From Pseudarthrobacter raffinosi (GTDB lineage: Bacteria; Actinomycetota; Actinomycetes; Actinomycetales; Micrococcaceae): a stretch of 64,000 bases of DNA. The notes beneath the pieces were generated by a model, which saw nothing but the letters and a program-made list of their open reading frames with translations, was not told where the DNA came from and ran no database searches. The position numbers were made by a program, and so were the translations under genes. Positions 1-7,771 of the stretch are shown piece after piece. The stretch is from positions 1-64,000 of the forward strand of contig NZ_JAMXBH010000020.1 of NCBI RefSeq assembly GCF_023913735.1, read 5' to 3'. Numbering within the stretch: the stretch's first letter is position 1; each line of letters opens with the position of its first letter.

Positions 1-145
1 TCTAAAAGTTTCTTTCCTTAGACAGTCAGAAACCTATAGACGGAAAGCGGCGTGCGTCCGTTAAGGCGCGCTCAAAACGCCCACGGAAGAGTCAGGAGAG
101 CCCTAATGTGCCCCCTATTTTGAACCGGAAATCCTGGCTCATGGC

Positions 146-151
146 TAGGAT
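146..151 (+). promoter_or_regulatory. -10 element of a leaderless promoter
   Basis: TAGGAT sits six bases before the ATG at 158, so transcription should begin at or next to the start codon. No Shine-Dalgarno sequence is seen. The remainder of 1-145 holds no gene I can support. Confidence 0.55.
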
Positions 152-157
152 CTAGTT

Positions 158-643
158 ATGACGCAGGCGAGCGACAACCACGAGGCCACCCGATACCTGG
201 AACAGGCCATTGAGCTGGCTGTCCGGAACGTCTCCGACGGTGGCGGCCCGTTCGGTGCGCTGGTTGTGACCCCGGATGGGCGGGTCCATGAAGGCACCAA
301 CCGGGTCACCCGGGACAACGACCCCACCGCGCATGCCGAAGTGGTGGCAATCCGCGCTGCGGCAGCCGCAGGCGCCACGTTCGACCTGAGCGGCGCCGTG
401 CTCTACACCAGCTGCGAGCCGTGCCCGCTGTGCCTGTCAGCCGCACTGTGGGCGCGGATTGATCGAGTCTATTTTGCGGCCGACCGCCATGGTGCAGCCG
501 CGGCCGGTTTCGACGACGCCGTGTTCTACGAGTATTTCAACGGCACGCGTCCGGAACTTCTGCCGGTCGCCCAAACCGCCATTCCGGCGTCGGACGCTCC
601 GTTTGACGCGTGGCGCCGCAACACGAAACGCAAGGATTACTAA
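158..643 (+). CDS. nucleoside deaminase (guanine deaminase / cytidine-deaminase fold)
   Basis: 161 aa zinc-dependent deaminase that hydrolytically removes the amino group from a purine or related base, acting in the cytosol. The catalytic signature is complete: H59-A-E61 supplies one zinc ligand and the proton-shuttle glutamate, and C86-E-P-C89-x-x-C92 supplies the two cysteine ligands. The length and the C-terminal tail that resembles GuaD fit guanine deaminases better than tRNA adenosine deaminase TadA, but the substrate cannot be fixed from sequence. The start is the ATG six bases after a TAGGAT box. The gene converges on the aminotransferase, with only 12 bases between the stop codons. 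Confidence 0.82.
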   Translation: MTQASDNHEATRYLEQAIELAVRNVSDGGGPFGALVVTPDGRVHEGTNRVTRDNDPTAHAEVVAIRAAAAAGATFDLSGAVLYTSCEPCPLCLSAALWARIDRVYFAADRHGAAAAGFDDAVFYEYFNGTRPELLPVAQTAIPASDAPFDAWRRNTKRKDY

Positions 644-655
644 CCAGGTGCCGGA

Positions 656-1822
656 TCATGAATCCTGGCGTTCAGGCAGCCTGCCGACACCCTCCACCAA
701 ATCGTTGCGGGTACCGCACAGCGCGATCCGTACCCAGCCCTCGCCGATCGAGCCAAAGGCAGTTCCCGGCGCAAGCGCAACGCCGGAATCGGCCAGGAAC
801 CTGCGGGCCCAGCTGCGGACGTCCCCGTCGCTGACATGGGAGACGTTGGCCCACAGATAGAAGGCTCCCTGTGCACTCAGGTACGGGATTCGCTTGTCCT
901 CCAGCACTGCTGAGGCCGCGTCCCGGTTGGCCCGGTAGTGGTCGTGGGCGTGACCGACGTAGTCCTGCGGGCCTGTCAGTGCCGCGAGCGCGGCGTACTG
1001 CGACGGCGAGGCAACGCAGGAGACAATCGCTTCCATCACGTTGTTCATCTTCTGCTCCAGCCCCGGCGGACAGACCAGGGCGCCGATCCTCAGGCCGGTG
1101 AGGCCGTACGTCTTCGAGAGAGTCAGCGACGTGAACACGCGCGCCTCGCCGGGCACGTCGCTGTCGAACCGGGCCGGGCTGACGTGGGGGACGTCGTAAG
1201 TGAAGGCCTCGTAGCATTCGTCGGAAATGATCCAGAGATCGCGCTTGCGGGCCAGGTCCACAAGTTGCCGGGTCAGGTCCTCGCCGAGGACGGCGCCCAG
1301 CGGGTTGGACGGGGAATTCAGGATGAGCACCCGGGTCCGGTCCGTGATGAGCGCTTCAATGTCCTGGATCCGCGGCTGGAAGTCATGCTCGGGATACAGC
1401 GGGTAGCCCACCGGCACGGCATTCAGGAGCCGGCTGGTCATGGCGAACGTGGGGTAGCCGGGGTTCGGGATCAGGATTTCGTCGCCGGGGGAGAGCAGGA
1501 GGCTCATGGCGAAGTGCAGGCCCTGTTGCGCTCCGTCCACCACGTAGACGCGCTCGGCACCGAGGCCGGTGTTGAGTCCGGCGCGTTCACGGAACCGGGT
1601 GGCGAACGCTTCACGGAGGGCCGGGATGCCGGCGTTGGGCGTGTAATTCGTTTCGTCCCGGTCGAGGCACGCCATGCCGGCTTCCAGGATGTGGCGGGGG
1701 AGCGCGAAGCCCGGCTCGCCGATGCTCAGGACGATGGCCCCGGGAGTATGCCAGGCGGCCTCGGTGATTTCGCGGATCTGGTTGACGGGGACGTCGCGCG
1801 CGTGCGCCGCAAGCTCAGGCAT
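656..1822 (-). CDS. pyridoxal-phosphate aminotransferase, class I/II
   Basis: 388 aa fold-type I PLP enzyme that transfers an amino group between an amino acid and a 2-oxo acid. The SLTLSKTYGLTGLRIG segment carries the Schiff-base lysine (K237), and the SPSNPLG and ISDECYE motifs are typical of aspartate-aminotransferase-like enzymes. Two ATGs occur, at 1831 and 1822. The first overlaps a TAGGAT -10 box (1830-1835) and the second lies seven bases after it, so 1822 is preferred as a leaderless start. The frame stays open upstream to 2350 but that part runs antisense to truB and is not coding. The amino-acid substrate is unknown. Confidence 0.85.
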   Translation of the reverse strand: MPELAAHARDVPVNQIREITEAAWHTPGAIVLSIGEPGFALPRHILEAGMACLDRDETNYTPNAGIPALREAFATRFRERAGLNTGLGAERVYVVDGAQQGLHFAMSLLLSPGDEILIPNPGYPTFAMTSRLLNAVPVGYPLYPEHDFQPRIQDIEALITDRTRVLILNSPSNPLGAVLGEDLTRQLVDLARKRDLWIISDECYEAFTYDVPHVSPARFDSDVPGEARVFTSLTLSKTYGLTGLRIGALVCPPGLEQKMNNVMEAIVSCVASPSQYAALAALTGPQDYVGHAHDHYRANRDAASAVLEDKRIPYLSAQGAFYLWANVSHVSDGDVRSWARRFLADSGVALAPGTAFGSIGEGWVRIALCGTRNDLVEGVGRLPERQDS

Positions 1823-1829
1823 GGATGCC

Positions 1830-1884
1830 ATCCTAGCCGCCACCCGCGCACCTGGGCGGGGTCCGTCGCCAGCGCCGATATACT
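1830..1884. promoter_or_regulatory. divergent promoter pair, aminotransferase and truB
   Basis: On the minus strand TAGGAT (1830-1835) stands seven bases before the ATG at 1822. On the plus strand TATACT (1879-1884) stands seven bases before the GTG at 1892. Both genes are therefore expected to make leaderless transcripts from this short region. Confidence 0.6.
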
Positions 1885-1891
1885 GGGAAGC

Positions 1892-2875
1892 GTGCTTTCT
1901 GGACTGGTGATAGTGGACAAACCGCAGGGATGGACCAGCCATGATGTGGTTGGTCGGATGCGGCGTCTCGCCGGGACCCGGAAAGTGGGGCACGCCGGCA
2001 CCCTTGATCCCATGGCTACCGGCGTCCTGGTGGTCGGCATCAACAAGGCCACCCGGCTCTTGACCTACATCGTGGGCACGTCCAAGACGTACACGGCAAC
2101 CATCCGGTTGGGCCAGTCCACTATCACGGACGACGCCGAAGGTGACGTGATTGCCGCCGTCAGTGCCGCCGCCGTCGCCGATGAAGCAATTCACGACGGC
2201 GTCGCCGCCCTCACGGGTGAAATCCAGCAGGTGCCCAGCAGCGTCAGCGCCATTAAAGTCAACGGAGAACGTGCCTACGCCCGGGTCCGCTCCGGTGAAG
2301 AGGTAAAGCTCGCGGCGCGCCCGGTCACCATCCACCGTTTCGAAGTTCACGCCATCAACCGGGAAGCGGGCGGCGACGTCGTGGACATTGATGTCACCGT
2401 TGAGTGCTCATCCGGTACCTATATCCGCGCCCTCGCCCGTGACCTCGGCGACGGGCTGGGAGTGGGCGGCCACCTGACCGCCCTCCGCCGGACCCACGTT
2501 GGCCCGTACTCGCTGGACCAGGCCCGGACGTTGGAACAGCTGGCCGAGGAGCTGAATGTCCTGGAGATGTCCCAGGCTGCCCGGGCACTGATGCCTAACC
2601 GCGAACTCACAGCGGAGGAGGCCAGAGAGATTTCCTTCGGACGCCGGATCGCAGCGGGAGCGGAAGCAGGAGATCCCGCGGCTGCCACCACTGAGCACCC
2701 GGCAGCAGCGTTCGCGCCGGACGGCAGCCTCGTGGCGCTCCTGGCGGACTCCGGAAACTTTGCCAAGCCTGTCCTGGTATTCGCGCCTGGCAACGGTGCG
2801 TCAGAAAAAACTGCGGCCCGGAATGCTGCGCCCGAGAATGTTGTGCCTGAAGATGCTGCGGGCGGGGACGCTTAG
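1892..2875 (+). CDS. truB: tRNA pseudouridine(55) synthase
   Basis: 327 aa. Isomerises U55 to pseudouridine in the T-loop of tRNAs. The GHAGTLDPMATGVL motif holds the catalytic aspartate (D39), and the downstream RALARDLG and PUA-like C-terminal segments fit TruB. The tail after about residue 260 is Ala/Glu-rich and probably variable. The GTG start lies seven bases after TATACT; a longer open frame upstream overlaps the divergent aminotransferase and is rejected. It is the first gene of the truB-ribF-rpsO-pnp block seen in many actinobacteria. Confidence 0.95.
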   Translation: MLSGLVIVDKPQGWTSHDVVGRMRRLAGTRKVGHAGTLDPMATGVLVVGINKATRLLTYIVGTSKTYTATIRLGQSTITDDAEGDVIAAVSAAAVADEAIHDGVAALTGEIQQVPSSVSAIKVNGERAYARVRSGEEVKLAARPVTIHRFEVHAINREAGGDVVDIDVTVECSSGTYIRALARDLGDGLGVGGHLTALRRTHVGPYSLDQARTLEQLAEELNVLEMSQAARALMPNRELTAEEAREISFGRRIAAGAEAGDPAAATTEHPAAAFAPDGSLVALLADSGNFAKPVLVFAPGNGASEKTAARNAAPENVVPEDAAGGDA

Positions 2876-2877
2876 GC

Positions 2878-3231
2878 ATGGACGCCTATTTCTACATCAT
2901 CCTGGTGGTCGGCCTGCTCTCCAGCGGAATCTGCCTCGGTGCCGGCATCCTGAAAAAAGCCCCCAACGATCTCACCATCCTGTCCGTTGCCGCCGTCGAG
3001 CTGGCACTGCTGGTTTACCTGGTGGGTTCGATCGTGCGGGTGATCGCGGGCGAACCGATTGCCGGGGAAGCCTGGGAATTCTGGGGATACCTGGCCACGG
3101 CGATGCTCCTGCCGCCGGCAGCCGTGTACTGGTCCATCCTGGAACGGACCCGCTGGAGCAACTTTGTCCTCGCCGCCGTCGGTGTCACGGCCTTGGTGAT
3201 GGCCGCCCGCATGAACCAGATCTGGTACTGA
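2878..3231 (+). CDS. conserved integral membrane protein
   Basis: 117 aa with four hydrophobic segments (about residues 5-25, 32-56, 68-88 and 95-112) and no catalytic motif. The start is two bases after the truB stop, implying translational coupling. It sits with the next gene between truB and ribF. Function unknown. Confidence 0.75.
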   Translation: MDAYFYIILVVGLLSSGICLGAGILKKAPNDLTILSVAAVELALLVYLVGSIVRVIAGEPIAGEAWEFWGYLATAMLLPPAAVYWSILERTRWSNFVLAAVGVTALVMAARMNQIWY

Positions 3232-3250
3232 AATGGAAGAAGTACGCAAC

Positions 3251-3703
3251 GTGAAAGCACCTCGTTCCGAAGCCGCCCGTGCCAAGGCAGACGCCAAGGC
3301 CGGCGTCAAGGACACTCGGAACACCGGCCCCGGACGCCTGCTCATCGCCGTCTATGCAGTGTTTGCCATTTCGGCCACCGCACGCGCCGGTTACCAGATC
3401 CTTACCAAGTTCTCCGAAGCCCCGCTCGCCTACCTGCTTTCCGCGTTCGCGGCGCTGGTCTACGTTGTGGCAACGGTGTCCCTGGCCAAGCCCGGCCGCA
3501 CCTGGTTCAAGATCTCGCTGGCCGCCGTCCTGGTGGAACTTGTGGGCGTGCTGGTAGTGGGGGCGTTGAGCGTGTTTGATTCTGTGGCGTTCCCGCATGA
3601 GACCGTCTGGTCCCTTTTTGGCCGGGGGTACGCGTTCATTCCGCTGCTGCTGCCTGTCCTGGGTCTGGTGTGGCTGTACCGGCGCCGGCCGAACCAGCAG
3701 TAG
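3251..3703 (+). CDS. conserved membrane protein
   Basis: 150 aa from the GTG at 3251. A charged, Ala/Lys-rich N-terminus is followed by four hydrophobic segments and an Arg-rich end. An in-frame ATG at 3233 sits only two bases from the previous stop and lacks a ribosome site, whereas GGAAGAA lies about ten bases before the GTG, so the GTG is preferred. No enzyme motif is visible and I do not recognise the family. Probably co-transcribed with truB and its neighbour. Confidence 0.7.
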   Translation: MKAPRSEAARAKADAKAGVKDTRNTGPGRLLIAVYAVFAISATARAGYQILTKFSEAPLAYLLSAFAALVYVVATVSLAKPGRTWFKISLAAVLVELVGVLVVGALSVFDSVAFPHETVWSLFGRGYAFIPLLLPVLGLVWLYRRRPNQQ

Positions 3704-3818
3704 ACCGCACCAGCGGCAAACAGCACCAGCGATCGGCCGCCGCGGTCGGGCCTCCGGACATGTCCGCGCGTGCCCTCCAGTTGGCCCGGCGCCGTCCGGC
3801 AGCAGTACTGAATGCGGG

Positions 3819-3824
3819 TAATCT
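3819..3824 (+). promoter_or_regulatory. candidate -10 box for ribF
   Basis: TAATCT lies 63 bases upstream of ribF in a 184-base gap that holds no gene. The -35 is not clear. Confidence 0.35.
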
Positions 3825-3887
3825 AGAGAGTTCCGGCGCCGGTGCGTTCGGAGAGATGTCAGTTTTAGGCAGTAAAAGGCGAGGGTG

Positions 3888-4871
3888 ATGGTCTACATCT
3901 GGAACGATCCGTCCGAGGTCCCGGCGGACTTTGGTCCCTCCGTTGTCACTTTTGGCAACTTCGACGGCGTCCATCGCGGGCACCAGCAAGTCCTTTCCGA
4001 GCTAATCCGCTCGGCCCGCTTCAACGGGACGAAGGCCGTTGCCGTCACCTTTGACCCGCACCCGGCCTTGATCCACCGCCCGGAGTCCGCGCCTGAAATG
4101 ATCATGGGCCTGCAGGACAAACTGGTCGCATTGGGGGAGCTGGGCCTGGATGCAATTTTGGTGATGAAGTACTCGCTGAACCTGGCCAGTCTCACCCCTG
4201 AAGAATTTGTGAGCCAGGTCCTGGTGGACAGCCTGCACGCCAGCCACGTGGTGATCGGTCACGATTCCCGGTTCGGCCGGGGCAACTCCGGTGACCTTGA
4301 CACCATGAAGCAACTGGGCGAAAAGTTCGACTTCGACGTCCAGGTCATCAGCGAGTTCGGTTCGGAAGGCTACCCGCTGCATGACGACGACGGCACCGAC
4401 CGCCGCTGCTCCTCCACCTGGGTGCGTGAAGCATTGCAGGAAGGCGACGTCGCCACCGCCGCCGCGGTGCTGGGACGACCGCACCGCATGCGCGGGGAGG
4501 TTGTCCACGGTGCTGCCCGCGGCCGCGTACTCGGGTTCCCCACCGCTAACCTTGCCCACGAGGCCACCGGGTTCATCCCCGCGGACGGCATCTACGCCGG
4601 CTGGCTGGTGGACCAGGCGGGCACTCGCTGGCCGGCGGCCATCTCGGTGGGGTCCAATCCCACGTTCGACGGCGTCAGCCGCCAGGTCGAAGCCCATGTG
4701 ATTGACCGTCCGCACGAGGCCGTGGAGGATTTCGATCTGTACGGCCAGACAGTAGTGGTCGAATTTGTGGCCCGGCTCCGCGGCATGGTGGCATACCGTG
4801 GGCCGGAGGCGCTTGTTGACCAGATGCGTCTGGACGTTATTCAGGCCCACGATCTCCTGGTGCGGCGCTGA
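3888..4871 (+). CDS. ribF: bifunctional riboflavin kinase / FAD synthetase
   Basis: 327 aa. Phosphorylates riboflavin to FMN and adenylates FMN to FAD. The N-terminal nucleotidyltransferase half shows the FGNFDGVHRGHQ nucleotide-binding motif (about residues 23-34); the C-terminal half from about residue 190 is the kinase domain, with FPTANL and a GSNPTFDG segment. A GTG at 3885 is directly in front of the ATG at 3888, so the start is uncertain by one codon. Downstream in the conserved block one would expect rpsO, but kynA-kynU intervene. Confidence 0.95.
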   Translation: MVYIWNDPSEVPADFGPSVVTFGNFDGVHRGHQQVLSELIRSARFNGTKAVAVTFDPHPALIHRPESAPEMIMGLQDKLVALGELGLDAILVMKYSLNLASLTPEEFVSQVLVDSLHASHVVIGHDSRFGRGNSGDLDTMKQLGEKFDFDVQVISEFGSEGYPLHDDDGTDRRCSSTWVREALQEGDVATAAAVLGRPHRMRGEVVHGAARGRVLGFPTANLAHEATGFIPADGIYAGWLVDQAGTRWPAAISVGSNPTFDGVSRQVEAHVIDRPHEAVEDFDLYGQTVVVEFVARLRGMVAYRGPEALVDQMRLDVIQAHDLLVRR

Positions 4872-4911
4872 CCCGGTCCCACCAGCACCGAACACCCAGA
4901 GAGGCAGCACC

Positions 4912-5766
4912 GTGGCCGTCGAGAAGAACACCCGCAAACTGGACAAAGGCATAGTCCGCGATTTCAGTTCCCGGATGAGCTACGCGTCCTACCTCCAGCT
5001 GACCACCCTGCTCAGCGCACAGCAACCTGTCAGCACGCCCGAACACCACGACGAGCTGCTGTTCATCATCCAGCACCAGACCACCGAGCTGTGGCTGAAG
5101 CTGGTGCTGCACGAGCTCCGCAGCGCCGCGGCCTGGCTGCGCGCAGACGATCTCGGCTCCGCGCTCAAAGGCATCGCCCGGGTCAAGCACATCCAAAAAA
5201 CCCTGACGGAGCAATGGTCCGTCCTGGCCACGCTGACGCCCACGGAGTACTCCCAGTTCCGCGGGTTCCTGGGCAACTCCTCCGGATTCCAGTCCAGCCA
5301 ATACCGGGCCGTGGAGTTTATCCTCGGCAACAAAAACCGAAAAATGCTGCCGGTCTTCGAATCTGACCCGGACGCGCACGCCATGCTGGAGGACGTGCTT
5401 AAGGCGCCCAGCATCTACGACGAGTTCCTGGCCTACCTGGCCCGGCAGGGCTTCGACGTGCCACAGTCCGTCCTGGAGCGGGACGTCACCCGTGCCCACG
5501 AGTTCTGCCCTGAGCTGGTGCCGCTGTTCAAGCACATCTACGAAAACGCCGCCGCTAACTGGGGTGCGTACGAGGCGTGCGAGGAACTGGTGGACCTGGA
5601 GGATAATTTCCAGCTCTGGCGGTTCCGGCACCTGCGAACCGTCCAGCGGACCATCGGGATGAAATCTGGAACCGGGGGATCCAGCGGCGCTGCCTTCCTG
5701 CAAAAGGCCCTTGAGCTCACCTTCTTCCCGGAACTGTTCGCCGTACGAACGGAGATCGGCCAGTGA
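4912..5766 (+). CDS. kynA: tryptophan 2,3-dioxygenase
   Basis: 284 aa, the usual length for bacterial heme-dependent TDO, which opens the indole ring of L-tryptophan to N-formylkynurenine. The SYASYLQL, QHQTTELWLKLVLHEL and FRGFLGNSSGFQSSQYR segments are family hallmarks, and the first histidine of the QHQTTE motif region lies near the heme pocket. The GTG start has AGAGAGG seven bases upstream. The stop overlaps the kynU start by four bases, so the two are translationally coupled. It begins 40 bases after ribF and has no obvious promoter of its own. Confidence 0.95.
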   Translation: MAVEKNTRKLDKGIVRDFSSRMSYASYLQLTTLLSAQQPVSTPEHHDELLFIIQHQTTELWLKLVLHELRSAAAWLRADDLGSALKGIARVKHIQKTLTEQWSVLATLTPTEYSQFRGFLGNSSGFQSSQYRAVEFILGNKNRKMLPVFESDPDAHAMLEDVLKAPSIYDEFLAYLARQGFDVPQSVLERDVTRAHEFCPELVPLFKHIYENAAANWGAYEACEELVDLEDNFQLWRFRHLRTVQRTIGMKSGTGGSSGAAFLQKALELTFFPELFAVRTEIGQ

Positions 5767-7022
5767 GCAGCGCAATGGACGCGAACATGGAGAACCACGA
5801 CGCCGCCGACCTCCTTGAGCAGGCCGCGCAACTGGATGCAGGCGACCCGTTGGCGCGCTACCGCGGCCTCTTCATCGGGACGGACACGGACCTTTCCTAC
5901 CTCGACGGCAATTCCCTGGGCCGCCCGCTGAAGCGGACACAACGGGACATCAGCACCTTTATCGGGGAAGGCTGGGGCGGCCGGCTCATCCGTGGCTGGG
6001 ATGAGGAATGGCTGGACCTGCCCCAGACCATCGGCGATCAGCTGGGCCGCGCTGTCCTCGGCGCAGCCCGGGGCCAGACCGTCATCGCCGACTCAACCAC
6101 GGTGGTGCTCTACAAACTGATCCGCGCCGCGCTGGCCACCGTGGCTGACCCCGCCCGCACAGAGTTCGTCCTGGACACGGATAACTTCCCCACGGACCGC
6201 TACCTGGTCGAGGGCATCGCCCGCGAGGAAGGCCTGACCCTGCGGTGGATCGAAGCCGATCCTGCGTCCGGAGTCACCGTCGAACAGGTGCGGGACGCGA
6301 CCGGCCCGGCCACCGCCGTCGTACTTCTGAGCCACGTGGCCTACCGCTCAGGCTTCCTGGCCGACCTTCCGGGCATCACGGAAGTTGCACACAGCGCGGG
6401 GGCGCTGGTGGTCTGGGACGTGTGCCACTCCGCCGGATCCGTGGAGCTGGACCTGGACGGGGCAAACGTGGATTTTGCCGCGGGCTGCACCTACAAATAC
6501 CTCAACGGGGGACCGGGCTCGCCGGCGTTCGCCTACGTCAATCGCAGGCACCTGCCCGGTCTGAAACAGCCGATCTGGGGCTGGATGGGACGCAAGGACG
6601 CGTTCGAGATGGCCGCAGGCTACGAGCCGGCGCCCGGTATCCGGAGTTTCCTCAGCGGCACTCCGGCCATCTTCGGGATGTTGGCCATGCGCGGGACCCT
6701 GGACCTCATCGAAGAGGCCGGCATGGCTGCCATCCGGGAGAAGTCCCTAAAACTCACAGCCTTCGCCGTTCAGCTGTTTGAGGCATGGCTGGAACCGGCG
6801 GGCGTCGAGCTGGCGTCGCCGCGTGAGCCGGAGCTTCGCGGGAGCCACATCACCGTGGATCATCCGGCGTTCCGGAACGTGACGGCGGCGCTGTGGGAAC
6901 AGGACGTCATCCCGGACTTCCGCGCACCACACGGGATCCGCGTGGGGTTGTCGCCCTTGAGCACCAGCTTCGCGGAGCTGTTCCGGGGGATGGCCGCCAT
7001 CCGGGATCAGCTGCGTCGCTGA
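5763..7022 (+). CDS. kynU: kynureninase
   Basis: 419 aa PLP enzyme that cleaves L-kynurenine to anthranilate and alanine. CTYKYLNGGPGSP carries the PLP lysine (K245), and the WDVCHSAGSV segment holds the cofactor-binding aspartate. It starts with GTG inside the kynA stop codon. With kynA it gives tryptophan to anthranilate, but the middle enzyme (N-formylkynurenine formamidase) is not in this window. Confidence 0.95.
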   Translation: MSSAMDANMENHDAADLLEQAAQLDAGDPLARYRGLFIGTDTDLSYLDGNSLGRPLKRTQRDISTFIGEGWGGRLIRGWDEEWLDLPQTIGDQLGRAVLGAARGQTVIADSTTVVLYKLIRAALATVADPARTEFVLDTDNFPTDRYLVEGIAREEGLTLRWIEADPASGVTVEQVRDATGPATAVVLLSHVAYRSGFLADLPGITEVAHSAGALVVWDVCHSAGSVELDLDGANVDFAAGCTYKYLNGGPGSPAFAYVNRRHLPGLKQPIWGWMGRKDAFEMAAGYEPAPGIRSFLSGTPAIFGMLAMRGTLDLIEEAGMAAIREKSLKLTAFAVQLFEAWLEPAGVELASPREPELRGSHITVDHPAFRNVTAALWEQDVIPDFRAPHGIRVGLSPLSTSFAELFRGMAAIRDQLRR

Positions 7023-7081
7023 GCCACGGGCATTTGGTGACGGCCTTTTGGGGACGGCCGCGGCTGACGGCGGCGGCTGTT

Positions 7082-7111
7082 TCGACAAGATTGCGGCGGG
7101 GCCGGTAAACT
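7082..7111 (+). promoter_or_regulatory. candidate rpsO promoter
   Basis: TCGACA (7082-7087), an 18-base spacer and TAAACT (7106-7111) make a reasonable vegetative promoter about 140 bases before rpsO. The intervening leader could carry S15 autoregulation, though I see no defined structure. Confidence 0.45.
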
Positions 7112-7252
7112 AGCAGATGGATCCGGCTGCAGTCCGTGGCGGCTGGTTCCTGCCATGTGTGGAAATTCCCTGGTTTCCGGGGGATTCCCGCGCGGGCAGA
7201 CCCGGCAGTGAAGTACTGAATCGGGCCTCACGGCACATCTATAGGAGTTATT

Positions 7253-7522
7253 GTGGCACTTGACGCCGCTGTAAAGCAGTCCATCATCCAGGATTTCGCA
7301 ACGTCCGAGGGCGACACCGGTTCACCGGAGGTCCAGGTTGCAGTCCTGACTCAGCGGATCAAGGATCTGACTGAGCACATGAAGGTGCACAAGCACGATT
7401 ACCACACCCAGCGCGGTCTGCTGGCCATGGTTGGTCGTCGCAAGCGTATGCTCACCTACCTCAAGAACACTGACATCACCCGCTACCGTGCGCTCATCGA
7501 GCGTCTCGGCCTGCGCCGCTAG
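7253..7522 (+). CDS. rpsO: 30S ribosomal protein S15
   Basis: 89 aa, the exact length of S15, which binds 16S rRNA helices 20-22 and nucleates the platform. TGSPEVQVAVLTQRI and LVGRRKRMLTYLK-type motifs are clear. It has a GTG start with TAGGAGTTATT upstream and is followed at once by a strong hairpin, then pnp, the common bacterial arrangement. Confidence 0.98.
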   Translation: MALDAAVKQSIIQDFATSEGDTGSPEVQVAVLTQRIKDLTEHMKVHKHDYHTQRGLLAMVGRRKRMLTYLKNTDITRYRALIERLGLRR

Positions 7523-7534
7523 TCAGCTTTAAGG

Positions 7535-7565
7535 GGCGGCCCCTTCCGTGACGGAAAGGGCCGCC
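7535..7565 (+). terminator. rpsO terminator / attenuator hairpin
   Basis: Arms 7535-7547 and 7553-7565 pair over 13 positions with one mismatch around a GTGAC loop, followed by TTCTT. It lies 13 bases after rpsO and before the 200-base pnp leader (7566-7771), in which I see no gene. Confidence 0.75.
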
Positions 7566-7771
7566 TTCTTCAGAAGAAAAACTAAACAGGAGGATCAACC
7601 GCATCACGCATTCGCGGTCCTCGGTAGTGATCCCCGGGAACGGCTTCGAAGAATGAAGCCCCCGGCCCGTGGATCTCGATCGATGACCGGGTGCAGTGCA
7701 GGCCAGTAGACAGATGCTGGCCTGGGTTGATGCGGCTGGACTCCGTGAAACAAGAAACGGAGGTGACTCTC

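Noticed and set aside
1832..2350. Extension of the aminotransferase frame upstream by up to 176 residues
   Set aside because: It runs antisense to truB and the leaderless promoter at 1830-1835 explains the shorter start.
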